A DNA stretch of 64,000 bases from Chryseobacterium indologenes (GCF_018362995.1 NZ_CP074372.1:2294001-2358000), one strand, 5' to 3'; shown: positions 25,694-35,200, numbered from the stretch's first letter. The notes: generated by a model not told the origin, from the letters alone. Program-made: numbers and translations.

Positions 25694-26845
25694 TTATTCT
25701 TTATTTTTTAAAATATTATTATACATTTTTAGCAGCTCACTTTCCTGAAAGTTCCAGCTAAGAGGATAAAGGTCTTTTTTCACTCTATTATTCAAATCTA
25801 GATGCTCAACATCTTTTACAATTTCAAATAAATTTTCAGCGTCCAAGCTACTACATTTTCCTAAATTATATTCAGCAACAATTTTTTTGATATCAGGAAA
25901 ATCTGATGCTAAAATATATAATTCTGAAAAGGCATATTCAAATAATTTATTCGGTAAGCAATAATAGTCACTTAAAGAGACTGCTTCCACCAGACAAAGC
26001 CCTACATCTGCGGATGTAGACATCTCTACTACCTGATGATGCGGAACCGCCGGATGGTAATGAATATTATCATTATTGAGTGCTATTTTTTTAATTTCAT
26101 CAACATATTCACCATAACCAATAAAAACAATATGGGAATCTACTTCTTTTCTTTGGAAAACATCAAGATACAAATTTACACCTCTTCCTACTTCACTTAT
26201 TATTCCCAGATATAAAAATATTTTTTTCCCTTCAGGAATATTAAATTTTTCTCTGAGATAATTATTTTTAATATTTTCTTTCTGAGAAGGATCAAGCAAA
26301 GGAGAATTTAATATTAATACACTTTCCTTTTTCCCAAGATGCTCATCATACCAATCAATAATTGAAGGGCTCACACTAATCAGGATATCAATATCTTTCC
26401 ATAACATTTTTTCAATGAAAAGAGTATATTTTGAAAGTATTTTTGATTGGCCTGCCTTATCTGATTCAAGTTCATGGGCATCATAGATCAGTTTTGATCC
26501 ACAAAATAATTTAATCATTTTAGCAATGGGCAAATACAGGGTATCATGACAATGAATGATATCCGGTTTATATTTGATCCCAGGAAAAACCATTCTAATA
26601 AATGCCTCTATAAGATTAAGAAAATATCTGACAGGTCTTGGTAAAAATTTCAGATTTTTTGTAGCGATATTGAACACCTTAATAAAAGGCATATGTTCTG
26701 TTTCGTATTTATGTCCTTCGGAATCATTAATACCATAAGCAACCAAGGTGGTATTTTCAATTTTCCGGACAGCCTTCAGCTCTTTTAATATCCTACTGTC
26801 ATATCGGATATCTGTAGGTGAAATATGAAGTATTTTTTTATTCAT
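25694..26845 (-). CDS. Glycosyltransferase (GT4-like, GT-B fold)
   Basis: A 383-residue protein beginning NKKILHISPTDIRYDSRILKELKA, a typical GT-B first strand and helix. The N-terminal half has KPDIIHCHDTLYLPIAKMIK and KLIYDAHELESDKAG, a common pattern of flavobacterial GT4 enzymes. The C-terminal half has GKKIFLYLGIISEVGRGV, DSHIVFIGYGEYVDEI, HYHPAVPHHQVVEMSTSADVGLCLVE and NKLFEYAFSELYILASDFPDI. It would act on the cytosolic face of the inner membrane. It overlaps the preceding polymerase-like gene by 8 nt (ATGAATAA), so the two are coupled. Donor sugar unknown. Confidence 0.85.
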   Translation of the reverse strand: MNKKILHISPTDIRYDSRILKELKAVRKIENTTLVAYGINDSEGHKYETEHMPFIKVFNIATKNLKFLPRPVRYFLNLIEAFIRMVFPGIKYKPDIIHCHDTLYLPIAKMIKLFCGSKLIYDAHELESDKAGQSKILSKYTLFIEKMLWKDIDILISVSPSIIDWYDEHLGKKESVLILNSPLLDPSQKENIKNNYLREKFNIPEGKKIFLYLGIISEVGRGVNLYLDVFQRKEVDSHIVFIGYGEYVDEIKKIALNNDNIHYHPAVPHHQVVEMSTSADVGLCLVEAVSLSDYYCLPNKLFEYAFSELYILASDFPDIKKIVAEYNLGKCSSLDAENLFEIVKDVEHLDLNNRVKKDLYPLSWNFQESELLKMYNNILKNKE

Positions 26846-28097
26846 TTTTTTTATATCTAGGCATTAAATAAAGTAAAAAGCAAACGGCTAAAAACCCACC
26901 TGAAATAAGTGCTGTAAAAAAAGCTCCATTGATAAACAGGGCTCCGAAAGAAAAACTAGAAATCAAATATATTCTTGCATCTAATTTAAAACTTGACATA
27001 TCAAAAACTCTAAAGAAAAAAGCTCTCAAAAGTGGAAATACCAGTAGAGAAACCCATCCAAATTGTGCGTAATCACTTCCAATCAAACCTGTATTGGAAG
27101 ACATATCCGGGTCATTAAAATAGGTTGCTGCTATTATATAAGGAGAATTATTCTTATGATTTACAGTGGTTTCAAACCAATGCCCGAAATGCTCTCTGAG
27201 ATAAAGTAATTCATGAGTAGAAAAGTAATCATAATGAAAATAGGCTAATAGCGTAGGCGTAAAATAGGTTCTTGAATAAAGACCGGCAATACTGATCTGA
27301 ACACTCTCACTTCCAAATTCTACAAAAAATATCAAAATAAGATTGAAGCCGATAAATGCATGCAGGAGATACTTATTATATTCTTTCTTATAAAAAAAGT
27401 AAATAAGTATGGTCAATATTAACAATACAAAATCTGTCTTATGTGCACCAAAGGAATACATCATTAAGCCAAAAAAGAAAAATACACAGCTCAGAAAAAC
27501 ATTTTTTTGTATCAGATAATACATAAAAGAAATGGTAATAAACATACTTGCTATCGGGCGGAGATAATTGATAAACGACGGCATATTTAATTCACTGACT
27601 TTTGCCCGTATTTCATATACTTCTTCGAAATCAAACTTAATATTAAAACCATTATATATAACGGAGAAAACGATCATCATCAGCACCACCGTGTATAGCA
27701 AAATTTTAAACAAAATCATCGATTGAGAATTGTCGAAAATTTTATAATATTTCACTTTTCCATATCTTATATAAAACAGAAAGAGCATGGCACAGTATAT
27801 AACACTATACAAAAAGAACTCAAAATTATTGGTATAAACGCAAAAAGTTAAATTCGGTAAAAAGTATAAGAGATATATCACCATAAGAATTAAACTTGCA
27901 GGAGTATCTTTCTCTAAAATCTTTTTAAAAAAATAAGTATAAAATAATATAGCAACGTAAGAAAGATTATTAATTGTATGACTAAATTCTCTTACATAAC
28001 CAAGATATCCGTAATGTACAGATATTGAATTAACATAGAGATAATCTAAAGATAATTTATATATAATAAAAAATATTAGTAATGTAAAATACTTCAT
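26838..28097 (-). CDS. Oligosaccharide repeat-unit polymerase-like membrane protein (Wzy-like)
   Basis: A 419-residue protein with around ten to twelve membrane segments and little else conserved, as is normal for Wzy polymerases. A large periplasmic loop late in the protein carries TYFNDPDMSSNTGLIGSDYAQFGW, which fits the PDMSSNTG...D-x-x-G-x-x-G type motif of O-antigen polymerases from this phylum. The start is the ATG at 28097 (MKYFTLLIFF), as the upstream in-frame codon at 28109 is a TTG. It lies between the flippase and a GT. With the Wzy_C-type protein at 20116, one is probably the polymerase and the other the ligase or a polymerase for a second glycan. Confidence 0.75.
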   Translation of the reverse strand: MKYFTLLIFFIIYKLSLDYLYVNSISVHYGYLGYVREFSHTINNLSYVAILFYTYFFKKILEKDTPASLILMVIYLLYFLPNLTFCVYTNNFEFFLYSVIYCAMLFLFYIRYGKVKYYKIFDNSQSMILFKILLYTVVLMMIVFSVIYNGFNIKFDFEEVYEIRAKVSELNMPSFINYLRPIASMFITISFMYYLIQKNVFLSCVFFFFGLMMYSFGAHKTDFVLLILTILIYFFYKKEYNKYLLHAFIGFNLILIFFVEFGSESVQISIAGLYSRTYFTPTLLAYFHYDYFSTHELLYLREHFGHWFETTVNHKNNSPYIIAATYFNDPDMSSNTGLIGSDYAQFGWVSLLVFPLLRAFFFRVFDMSSFKLDARIYLISSFSFGALFINGAFFTALISGGFLAVCFLLYLMPRYKKNE

Positions 28098-28110
28098 AGC
28101 AACAAACAAA

Positions 28111-29292
28111 TCAAGACTTATTAAACAGTAAAGAAAGTAATAAATATCTAAATAGAATTACTCCCACATAAATCCATATAAATAAATCTATTGTAGAACT
28201 CTTTCCTAAAAAAAATGAAATAAGCAAAACCAAAGTAGTAATTACCTCCCAAACGAGAAAAATTTTATTTTTCCGCTTAACCAATACTCCGCTTGAGTAA
28301 TGAGAAAATGATGCAGAAATAATAGTGGTGAAAATTATTATTTTACTCATATCGAAGGCTTTTCTCCATTTATTAATATCAAAAAATAAAGAGAAAAAAT
28401 ATTCACCAAAAATTAAATATACTATAGCAAATAACAAGGAAACTAAAAATAATAATCCAACATATGTATTCATTTTCTTATTAAGTTTAGCTTTATTGGT
28501 TTCTGACAAATCCTTGTAAATTAACCCATTTAAGCTTTCAGATATTAAACTTAATGGTTTATTCACAATTTTAGAAGCCATAAAATAATTTCCCAGAATA
28601 GCTTCTCCAAAATAATGTTTTATAAAGAAACTAGGCAACTCTGCATTAAAAGTATTAATAAAATAAGCAGGCATCTGATGCAATGGAAAGGATTTATATT
28701 TTATTATAATGTTATAAAACTCTCTGTAAACAAAATTTCTTCTTTGTATTTTGATATAAAATAATATAAATATAGTCGCTAAAAAATTAGGTATGACATA
28801 AGATAATATCAAAACCCAGTATGATAGTTTTATATAATAACCAGAAAGTATAATGATAACTGCAAACACAGAGTTTAGTATCATTGATTTACTGACAATA
28901 TTCAACAAACCTTTTTTTATAAGAATATCTTTTGATGCACTATATAAAGATTGACTAAATGCAACCAATGGTACAATTAAAAAATAGGAATCTATATCAA
29001 AAAACAACATTGAAATAAGTATAACAAAAAAGGAAATTAATGAGATGGTTATACTTAGAAAAATGGAAACAGCATACAGCATACTATATTCTTCGCTCTT
29101 TGCTGGTAACATAATTGCTTTGTTGTAGGACAAAGTATAAAAGTACGCTAATGGGGCTGAAATTGATAAGATAAAGGAAAGTACTCCAATTTCGTAATCA
29201 GAATAAATTCTTCCTGTTAAGGGAACTGCAATCAGTAATATTAATTGAGATAATATATTGCTACCTAAAAAAGATATTATTTTTCTTTTCAT
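28111..29292 (-). CDS. Polysaccharide flippase (Wzx-like, MOP superfamily)
   Basis: A 393-residue membrane protein with about twelve hydrophobic helices. The start MKRKIISFLGSNILSQLILLIAVPLTGRIYSDYEIGVLSFILSI matches the beginning of Wzx/RfbX flippases (repeat-rich helix 1, then '..P..gR.ys..E.G...').  A central FYNIIIKYKSFPLHQMPAYFINTFNAELPSFFIKHYFG segment, conserved in lipopolysaccharide flippases, is clear. It would move undecaprenyl-linked repeat units across the inner membrane. At 393 residues it is somewhat shorter than most (about 420-480), but the ends look intact. Its ATG overlaps the stop of the PHP-domain gene (ATGA). Confidence 0.85.
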   Translation of the reverse strand: MKRKIISFLGSNILSQLILLIAVPLTGRIYSDYEIGVLSFILSISAPLAYFYTLSYNKAIMLPAKSEEYSMLYAVSIFLSITISLISFFVILISMLFFDIDSYFLIVPLVAFSQSLYSASKDILIKKGLLNIVSKSMILNSVFAVIIILSGYYIKLSYWVLILSYVIPNFLATIFILFYIKIQRRNFVYREFYNIIIKYKSFPLHQMPAYFINTFNAELPSFFIKHYFGEAILGNYFMASKIVNKPLSLISESLNGLIYKDLSETNKAKLNKKMNTYVGLLFLVSLLFAIVYLIFGEYFFSLFFDINKWRKAFDMSKIIIFTTIISASFSHYSSGVLVKRKNKIFLVWEVITTLVLLISFFLGKSSTIDLFIWIYVGVILFRYLLLSLLFNKS

Positions 29293-29996
29293 AAATTTAA
29301 ATAATCTTCTTTAGTTCTCTTAAAAAGAGTTTTATATACAATATATATAAACAATTTAAAATTTTTGTTCACATACGCTTTTTTAAGTTGTGATAAAAAA
29401 ATATCTGATACTGAACTTTTTTTAAGAAATAATGGTGCAATTTCGCCATTCGTTAATGCTTCATGAAATTTCAAATCTTTTTTTTCATATCCTACCACTA
29501 CATTTAAGAGAGTTTGAGGAATATGAGAGTCAGAGCTCCAGATTACAGGTTTCTTATATTTTAGAGCCAACAGATAAGACTTGTAGTTATTAATAACTGA
29601 TGATCTGGCGTTAAATACTTCTATAACATCAACAGCTTGTGCCAGTTCTTCTATTTGGGTGTGCCCGTCATATGGATGAGGTAAAATCAGTATTGCATTT
29701 TGTTCTTTTGCATTTTTATAAAACTCTTCCCATTTCATATCTGTAATTTCATTCTTTACATTTAATGCAATTACATCTCCCCGATCCGTTTTATATTCCG
29801 CAGCAGTAGGTATCTCTACAGTCAGATTTTGTTCTTTTATTTTTCTTTGAAGTTCCAAACTCCCTTTTATGGTCTCATGATCAGTTAAAACAACAAAATC
29901 AAGTTTTTTATCTCTTATTATTTTAACTATTTTTTCAATCGTATTTATTCCATCATAGGAATAGGTACTGTGAAAATGAAAAATTCCCTTTTTCAT
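29289..29996 (-). CDS. PHP-domain metal-dependent hydrolase
   Basis: A protein of 235 residues starting at the ATG at 29996 (MKKGIFHFHSTYSYDG). An alternative ATG at 30032 would overlap the previous gene by 31 nt. PHP-domain metal ligands are seen in order: HFHSTYSYDG, LTDHETIKG, the Glu of TAAEYKTDRGD, LPHPYDGH and SSDSHIP. PHP enzymes are mostly phosphoesterases of the DNA polymerase or histidinol-phosphatase type. No polymerase or histidine gene is near, so the substrate here may be a sugar phosphate or nucleotide made by the locus. It is co-translated with the flippase (ATGA) and follows the ATP-grasp gene. Confidence 0.82.
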   Translation of the reverse strand: MKKGIFHFHSTYSYDGINTIEKIVKIIRDKKLDFVVLTDHETIKGSLELQRKIKEQNLTVEIPTAAEYKTDRGDVIALNVKNEITDMKWEEFYKNAKEQNAILILPHPYDGHTQIEELAQAVDVIEVFNARSSVINNYKSYLLALKYKKPVIWSSDSHIPQTLLNVVVGYEKKDLKFHEALTNGEIAPLFLKKSSVSDIFLSQLKKAYVNKNFKLFIYIVYKTLFKRTKEDYLNL

Positions 29997-30001
29997 TTTA
30001 T

Positions 30002-31069
30002 TTACTTTGAGAAAATTTTCTTTATGGTCCATATTAATTTGATTGAATCAACGAAAAAGTTTTCAAACAAGTTCGTATAAGAGTCTTTATAAAAATATTC
30101 TTTTATTTTATGTAGTTTTCCTGTTTTAAGCAAAACCAAAAGATCTCCATCTAAAACCCAGAAGAACTTTTTTCCCACTTCATATTTTTTCTCAATTTGT
30201 TCTTCCACCTTATTTGAATAAGCTTCAATCAAGGTTTTGCCAAAATTGAGTCCTACTGCATAAGATAAATCTAATGAACCCCAAAATTTGGGATTTAACT
30301 CTATTAAATAATATTGCTGTTTTGTTTCATCATATTTATATTCAATCATTAATGGGCCAGACCAATTTAAATATTCTATAATTTGTTTAGATATATTAAA
30401 CATTTTTTCACAAAAAATAGACTTGGCAGCTGTACTAGATCCCCCGGTAATTGGTATTTCTCTAATACGTTGGTGCATATAATAGCTAATGATTTTACCT
30501 TCTTTAGCAATACAAAAAAAACCTCTACCTACCCCTGATACCTGCTCCTGCATTAATAGTTTTACTCCCCCTGACAAGTATTTATCTATTTTTTCAAATT
30601 CGGATTCAGAACCTAATTTTACATATAGCGGATCAAATTTGGCTAAGCTTTCATTGCTTGATTTAACAACACAATTCTTATCTCTACTGTATAGCCTTAA
30701 TTCCTCCAGATTTGAAAATAATTTACATTCAGGATAATTTACATCGCTAAGAGAATTCAAAATTAGCATTTTATCTTTATTTAATGCTATTTCAAGACTC
30801 TCTTTTGTAGGTATTAAACATAATTCCCTATATTTTTCAGAGCATATCTTTACAGCTTCGCTCCCTACAGGAATTATAAATTCGGGGTTAATCTGTTTGA
30901 CTGATTCCTCCAAATCCCCCACAATATAATCTTTGCAATATCCCAATCTTTTAGTAAAAAAAACGGCTTCTTTATCTGTAGCAAAAACCTCGTGCATATT
31001 ATCTTTATACAATTCCCGCTGTATTGCTATAGAGTTTTTGTAATTTGCATCCGTTATCAAAATTCTCAT
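30002..31069 (-). CDS. ATP-grasp ligase (carbamoyl-phosphate-synthase-like fold)
   Basis: A 355-residue protein of the ATP-grasp superfamily. The N-terminal pre-grasp part is MRILITDANYKNSIAIQREL. ATP-grasp motifs are NKDKMLILNSL, CVVKSSNESLAKFDPLYVKL for the nucleotide lysines, LLMQEQVSGVGRGFFCIAKEG, and the metal-binding Glu/Asn in GPLMIEYKYDETKQQYYLIELNPKFWGSL. Such enzymes join a carboxylate to an amine or another nucleophile through an acyl phosphate. In a glycan locus this suggests adding an amino acid or forming an amide on a uronic acid. It overlaps the deacetylase gene (ATGA) and lies just before the PHP gene. Confidence 0.83.
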   Translation of the reverse strand: MRILITDANYKNSIAIQRELYKDNMHEVFATDKEAVFFTKRLGYCKDYIVGDLEESVKQINPEFIIPVGSEAVKICSEKYRELCLIPTKESLEIALNKDKMLILNSLSDVNYPECKLFSNLEELRLYSRDKNCVVKSSNESLAKFDPLYVKLGSESEFEKIDKYLSGGVKLLMQEQVSGVGRGFFCIAKEGKIISYYMHQRIREIPITGGSSTAAKSIFCEKMFNISKQIIEYLNWSGPLMIEYKYDETKQQYYLIELNPKFWGSLDLSYAVGLNFGKTLIEAYSNKVEEQIEKKYEVGKKFFWVLDGDLLVLLKTGKLHKIKEYFYKDSYTNLFENFFVDSIKLIWTIKKIFSK

Positions 31070-32445
31070 ACTTGCTTTGTATTATTCAGGGTTGAACAAA
31101 ATTCGAGGATCTGACAGTATAGTTCTTTCTTTTTTTCATTCTCAAATTCATCATTGTGCCAAAGTAATGAAAATCTCCCTCCCACTTTATAACACTGAAG
31201 AACTATTTTTTTGACGTAATTAAGAGCTTTATCATCATCTATTCTTATTTTAGAATAATCCAAGACACTTCCTTCCATTATAATCAGAGGTCTTATTTCT
31301 ACATTTAGAATTGATTTGTTATAGATATCAAATGGTTTATAGGGGAAACATGTTCCGCATCTGAAACCACCTGTTTCATAAAAGGTTAGGGTATTATCAT
31401 ACTTCTGCCCAACTGTAGAAATTTGTCTTAGTGTTTTGAGAAAATTAATTCTTAAATAATGCATTCTACCTCCCATTTCTGTAGAAATGTTCAATTCAGA
31501 CAAAATTTTTCGGAGCTTCATCCACTCTGTCTTAATATTAAATTTTGATGATGCATTGTAACTATAATGAATACCTACTTCATGGCCTCTATCGTTAATT
31601 TTCTTTATAAGACGTTTTACAAAACTGGTATAGTTGTATCTAAAATCAAATTTGAAAGAGGTATTGGCTGGAATAAAATAAAATTTACTGATTATACCGT
31701 GTTTCTCTGAAACATCCATAAGCCAATCAAATGTATTTGAAGCCTCTTTATCAAAAAAAGATGCTCTATTCATCAGATAAGAAATAGCCAATTTTGGTCT
31801 TTTTACAGAATCTATAAGAAAAAGGGCAATAAATTTAATTTTCGGAACACTAATATATCTTGATATTTTATCTACATCGTGGCTTACTTCATAAGAAAAC
31901 GTATTTTGCTTACAATCAATTTCAGAGGCTAAAAGTATACTTCCAATAAAATAGACCCACTCATCAACTACTGGCCTCAGGTATAATTCATCCTTAAATA
32001 AATGCGAGTTTTTCAGCTCAAATCTGGAATGTTTATCTTCAGAATTCACTCCATATTCCTCTAATCTATTGAGAGACCATATCATGTATGATATGAAGTC
32101 ATAATTTATTGTAAAAACATTATTTTCTTTCCTGATAAACCAATCTATTTCCGAAACTCCAAATAAAACTAAATTTTCATTTGGAATTTCCAGCCCTGCT
32201 GTTTTTGAAATAGATTCTCCGGACACATAACTGAAGACTTTTTCTTTATTGAAAAATGCTTGTCTACCATTATTTGTAAAGTTAATCGTTACAAAATGGC
32301 TGTTTTTAGAAAAAGTCAGACAAAAGCAGTCCTCAGAGAACTTAACCTGGACATTTACATCAAATCTCTCTCTAAAAATATTACCCACCCAATCTTGCAG
32401 CCGATTATCGGAAAGTATTTCTGAGAAATAATTACTTGTTACCAA
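31066..32445 (-). CDS. Polysaccharide deacetylase family protein (CE4-like)
   Basis: A 459-residue protein. Residues ~1-150 are a beta-rich N-terminal domain of unknown role. Residues ~170-440 form a CE4-like NodB fold: SYEVSHDVDKISRY (first Asp/His set), FYFIPANTSFKFDFRYNYTSF, DRGHEVGIHYSYNAS (metal histidines), GGRMHYLRINFLKTLRQI and the terminal SLLWHNDEF. It has no signal peptide, so it probably works in the cytosol on a nucleotide sugar or lipid-linked glycan. The frame opens with a TTG at 32445 and has no ATG close by, so a TTG start is likely. Its stop overlaps the ATP-grasp start (ATGA). Confidence 0.8.
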   Translation of the reverse strand: MVTSNYFSEILSDNRLQDWVGNIFRERFDVNVQVKFSEDCFCLTFSKNSHFVTINFTNNGRQAFFNKEKVFSYVSGESISKTAGLEIPNENLVLFGVSEIDWFIRKENNVFTINYDFISYMIWSLNRLEEYGVNSEDKHSRFELKNSHLFKDELYLRPVVDEWVYFIGSILLASEIDCKQNTFSYEVSHDVDKISRYISVPKIKFIALFLIDSVKRPKLAISYLMNRASFFDKEASNTFDWLMDVSEKHGIISKFYFIPANTSFKFDFRYNYTSFVKRLIKKINDRGHEVGIHYSYNASSKFNIKTEWMKLRKILSELNISTEMGGRMHYLRINFLKTLRQISTVGQKYDNTLTFYETGGFRCGTCFPYKPFDIYNKSILNVEIRPLIIMEGSVLDYSKIRIDDDKALNYVKKIVLQCYKVGGRFSLLWHNDEFENEKKKELYCQILEFCSTLNNTKQV

Positions 32446-32469
32446 AATTTAAGCTATTATGAAAATTGT

Positions 32470-33480
32470 CTACTTTTTATCATATATTCTCTCAATAATA
32501 TCCACCACTTTCAATCCTTCCAGAGCATTGGTTGTAATGGTATTTCTTCCTTTCAGTACATCTACAACATTTTCAATGATATAGTGGTGATTGGCAGCAG
32601 ATCCTTTGTAAGCACCATAATCATTTCCAGGATTCGTTGGAGCTAATTCCGGCATTACATAGTCTTTTATATTACAAACTTCTACTTTATCCATGTATTG
32701 TCCTCCGATTTTCACTGCTCCATGCTCTGCAATGATTGTCATAGAACTTTCAAGATTCTGATTCCATACCGAAGTAGAATAGTTTAATGATCCCATTCCT
32801 CCGTCTACAAAATCAAAGCTAACAAAACCTGAGTCTTCAAAATCAGTAAGAGTCTCATGATTAAAGTCTGCAAATTTTGCCTGAATATTGGTAATATCAC
32901 CGAATAACCAGTACATAATATCTATAAAATGAGAAAACTGTGTAAATAAAGTTCCTCCATCCAGATCTTTCTTTCCATGCCATGATTCCGGTTTATAATA
33001 TCGGTCATCGCGGTTCCAGTAGCAATTAAGCTGAACCATATATATTTTCCCAAGTTTTCCGCTCTCTACCATTTCTTTTACCCATGCAGAAGGTGGAGAG
33101 TATCTGTTTTGCATCACTGCAAACACCTGCTTATGCTTATGTAAAGCCTGAAAAATAAGTTTTTCAGCATGTTGTTTTTTCAGAGCCATTGGCTTTTCTA
33201 CCACAACGTGCTTTCCAGCATCAATCACTTTATAAGACTGTTCAAAATGGAATCCGTTTGGGGATGCAATATTAATAACATCCACTTCAATTCCGGAAGC
33301 TAAGAATTCATCCAGTGATGCAAAAAAGGGAACTTCATAATTTTCAATGCCCAGTAAAGATTTATCTTTAACATCGATCAATCCAACCAATTCACATTCC
33401 TCATTTCTTAAGATCATTTCGGCATGTCTTTTTCCGATATGCCCGCAGCCAACGACTGCAAACTTTATTTTCTCACTCAT
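32470..33480 (-). CDS. UDP-sugar 3-dehydrogenase, WbpB/WlbA-like (Gfo/Idh/MocA family)
   Basis: A 336-residue oxidoreductase with an N-terminal Rossmann domain (KFAVVGCGHIGKRHAEMI) and the catalytic EKPMALKK motif (Lys96), then the C-terminal beta-sheet domain with HFIDIMYWLFGDITNI. WbpB/WlbA oxidises UDP-N-acetyl-glucosaminuronic acid at C3 to the 3-keto form using bound NAD; in characterised cases 2-oxoglutarate can re-oxidise the cofactor. It lies next to WbpD- and WbpE-like genes with 10 bp spacing, which fixes the pathway assignment. Confidence 0.9.
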   Translation of the reverse strand: MSEKIKFAVVGCGHIGKRHAEMILRNEECELVGLIDVKDKSLLGIENYEVPFFASLDEFLASGIEVDVINIASPNGFHFEQSYKVIDAGKHVVVEKPMALKKQHAEKLIFQALHKHKQVFAVMQNRYSPPSAWVKEMVESGKLGKIYMVQLNCYWNRDDRYYKPESWHGKKDLDGGTLFTQFSHFIDIMYWLFGDITNIQAKFADFNHETLTDFEDSGFVSFDFVDGGMGSLNYSTSVWNQNLESSMTIIAEHGAVKIGGQYMDKVEVCNIKDYVMPELAPTNPGNDYGAYKGSAANHHYIIENVVDVLKGRNTITTNALEGLKVVDIIERIYDKK

Positions 33481-33490
33481 TTGTATGTTT

Positions 33491-34063
33491 TTAAATTTTT
33501 GAAACTTTATTGTTTTCTAATTTGTATTTTTCTCCACTTTCTTCACAAACGGCAATATTTTCTGCATCAAATTGAAGTCTTTGCCCAAATTCGCTCATCC
33601 ACCCCATTTGTCTGGCAGGATTTCCTACTACCAATGCATAATCCGGCACTTCTTTTGTAACTACTGCTCCTGCTCCAATGAAGGCATACTGACCTATATT
33701 GTGTCCACAGACAATAGTTGCATTAGCTCCTATAGATGCACCTTTTCCCACATGTGTTTTCAGATATTCATTCTTTCTGTTTACGGCACTTCTTGGATTT
33801 ATCACGTTGGTAAAAACCATTGAAGGACCTAAAAAGACATCATCGTCACATGTTACTCCTTCATAAATAGAAACATTATTCTGAACTTTTACATTCTTTC
33901 CTAAAATTACTTTTGGAGAAATAACAACGTTTTGTCCTATATTACATTTTTCTCCCAAAACGCAGCCGGTCATAAGGTGTGAAAAATGCCAAATTTTGGT
34001 TCCGGTCCCTATCTGGCAACCTTCATCAATAACAGCTGTTTCGTGTGCAAAAAAATCTGACAT
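33491..34063 (-). CDS. UDP-3-amino-sugar acetyltransferase, WbpD/WlbB-like
   Basis: A 190-residue left-handed beta-helix acetyltransferase. The sequence KIWHFSHLMTGCVLGEKCNIGQNVVISPKVILGKNVKVQNNVSIYEGV is almost diagnostic of the WbpD/WlbB group, followed by GPSMVFTNVINPRSAVNRKNEY and DYALVVGNPARQMGWMSEFGQRL. It acetylates the 3-amino group of UDP-GlcNAc(3NH2)A to give UDP-2,3-diacetamido-2,3-dideoxy-glucuronic acid. It lies between the WbpB- and WbpE-like genes. Confidence 0.93.
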   Translation of the reverse strand: MSDFFAHETAVIDEGCQIGTGTKIWHFSHLMTGCVLGEKCNIGQNVVISPKVILGKNVKVQNNVSIYEGVTCDDDVFLGPSMVFTNVINPRSAVNRKNEYLKTHVGKGASIGANATIVCGHNIGQYAFIGAGAVVTKEVPDYALVVGNPARQMGWMSEFGQRLQFDAENIAVCEESGEKYKLENNKVSKI

Positions 34064-34075
34064 ATCTGCTTTATA

Positions 34076-35200
34076 TTAATTAAAATAATTCTTAATTTCT
34101 GTAACAATAACATCCAATACTTCCTGATCAAATTCTGTATGTATAGGAAGGGAAATCACTTCGGTGCAAAGCTGCTCCGTAACAGGAAGACTAAAACCTT
34201 CTTCCACGTATTGAAGAAAAGCTTCTTGTTTGTAAAGGGGTAAAGGATAATAAATCATACTTGGAATATTCTTTTCTGCCAAATATTTTTGTAGGTCATC
34301 TCTTTTCCCATTTTTCACTCTAAGGGTATACTGATGGAATACGTGGGTAGAGTTTTCAGCTCTTTTGGGTATTTGAATTTCGGCAATACCAGCAAGATTT
34401 TTATCATAATAATCAGCCATCCTGTTTCTGGCAGCAGAATATTCATCTAAATGTTTTAGCTTAACTTTTAAAACGGCTGCCTGAATTGTATCTAATCTGG
34501 AATTGCAACCTAAAACTTTATGATAGTATTTCTTTTCCTGACCATGGTTGGCAATCATTCTGATTTTTAAAGCCAGATCATCATCATTCGTCATTAACGC
34601 ACCTCCATCACCATAGCAACCCAGGTTTTTTGACGGAAAAAATGAGGTACACCCGATATGGCCAATAGCTCCCGTTTTTTTGACGGTTCCGTCAGAAAAA
34701 GTATAATCGGAACCCATTGCCTGAGCATTATCTTCTATAACAAAAAGATTGTGCCTTTCTGCAAATTCAAGAATCTTTTCCATATTGGCACTTTGCCCAT
34801 ATAAATGAACAGGAACAATTGCTTTGGTATTAGGTGTCAGATATTTTTGTAAATCCTCAAGTTCAATATCAAAAGTATCTCCGTTTACATCTACCATTAC
34901 GGGTTTTAATCCTAAAAGACCAATAACTTCAGCAGTAGCTACGTAAGTGAAAGCCGGGCAGATAATTTCGTCACCAGGCTGCAGATCAAGTGCCATCATG
35001 GCAATTTGAAGGGCATCAGTTCCGTTAGCACAAGGGATAACATGTTTTACACCTAAATATTTTTCGAAATCCTGTTGAAATTCTTTTACAGCAGGACCAT
35101 TAATAAATGCTGTATTGTCTATACATTCCTGGATACCGGCATCTATGTCTTCTTTTATTTTCAGGTATTGACCTTTAAGGTCAACCATTTGAATTTTCAT
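34076..35200 (-). CDS. UDP-3-keto-sugar aminotransferase, WbpE/WlbC-like
   Basis: A DegT/DnrJ/EryC1/StrS aminotransferase of 374 residues from the ATG at 35200 (MKIQMVDLKGQYLKIK). An in-frame ATG at 35233 would add 11 residues and is less likely. The PLP lysine is Lys191 in SFFPSKNLGCYGDGG, with VIEDNAQAMG (Asp157) and CANGTDALQIAM for cofactor binding, close to the WbpE pattern. It converts the 3-keto UDP-GlcNAcA from WbpB to the 3-amino sugar using L-glutamate, releasing 2-oxoglutarate. It directly follows the lhgO gene and precedes wbpD. Confidence 0.92.
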   Translation of the reverse strand: MKIQMVDLKGQYLKIKEDIDAGIQECIDNTAFINGPAVKEFQQDFEKYLGVKHVIPCANGTDALQIAMMALDLQPGDEIICPAFTYVATAEVIGLLGLKPVMVDVNGDTFDIELEDLQKYLTPNTKAIVPVHLYGQSANMEKILEFAERHNLFVIEDNAQAMGSDYTFSDGTVKKTGAIGHIGCTSFFPSKNLGCYGDGGALMTNDDDLALKIRMIANHGQEKKYYHKVLGCNSRLDTIQAAVLKVKLKHLDEYSAARNRMADYYDKNLAGIAEIQIPKRAENSTHVFHQYTLRVKNGKRDDLQKYLAEKNIPSMIYYPLPLYKQEAFLQYVEEGFSLPVTEQLCTEVISLPIHTEFDQEVLDVIVTEIKNYFN

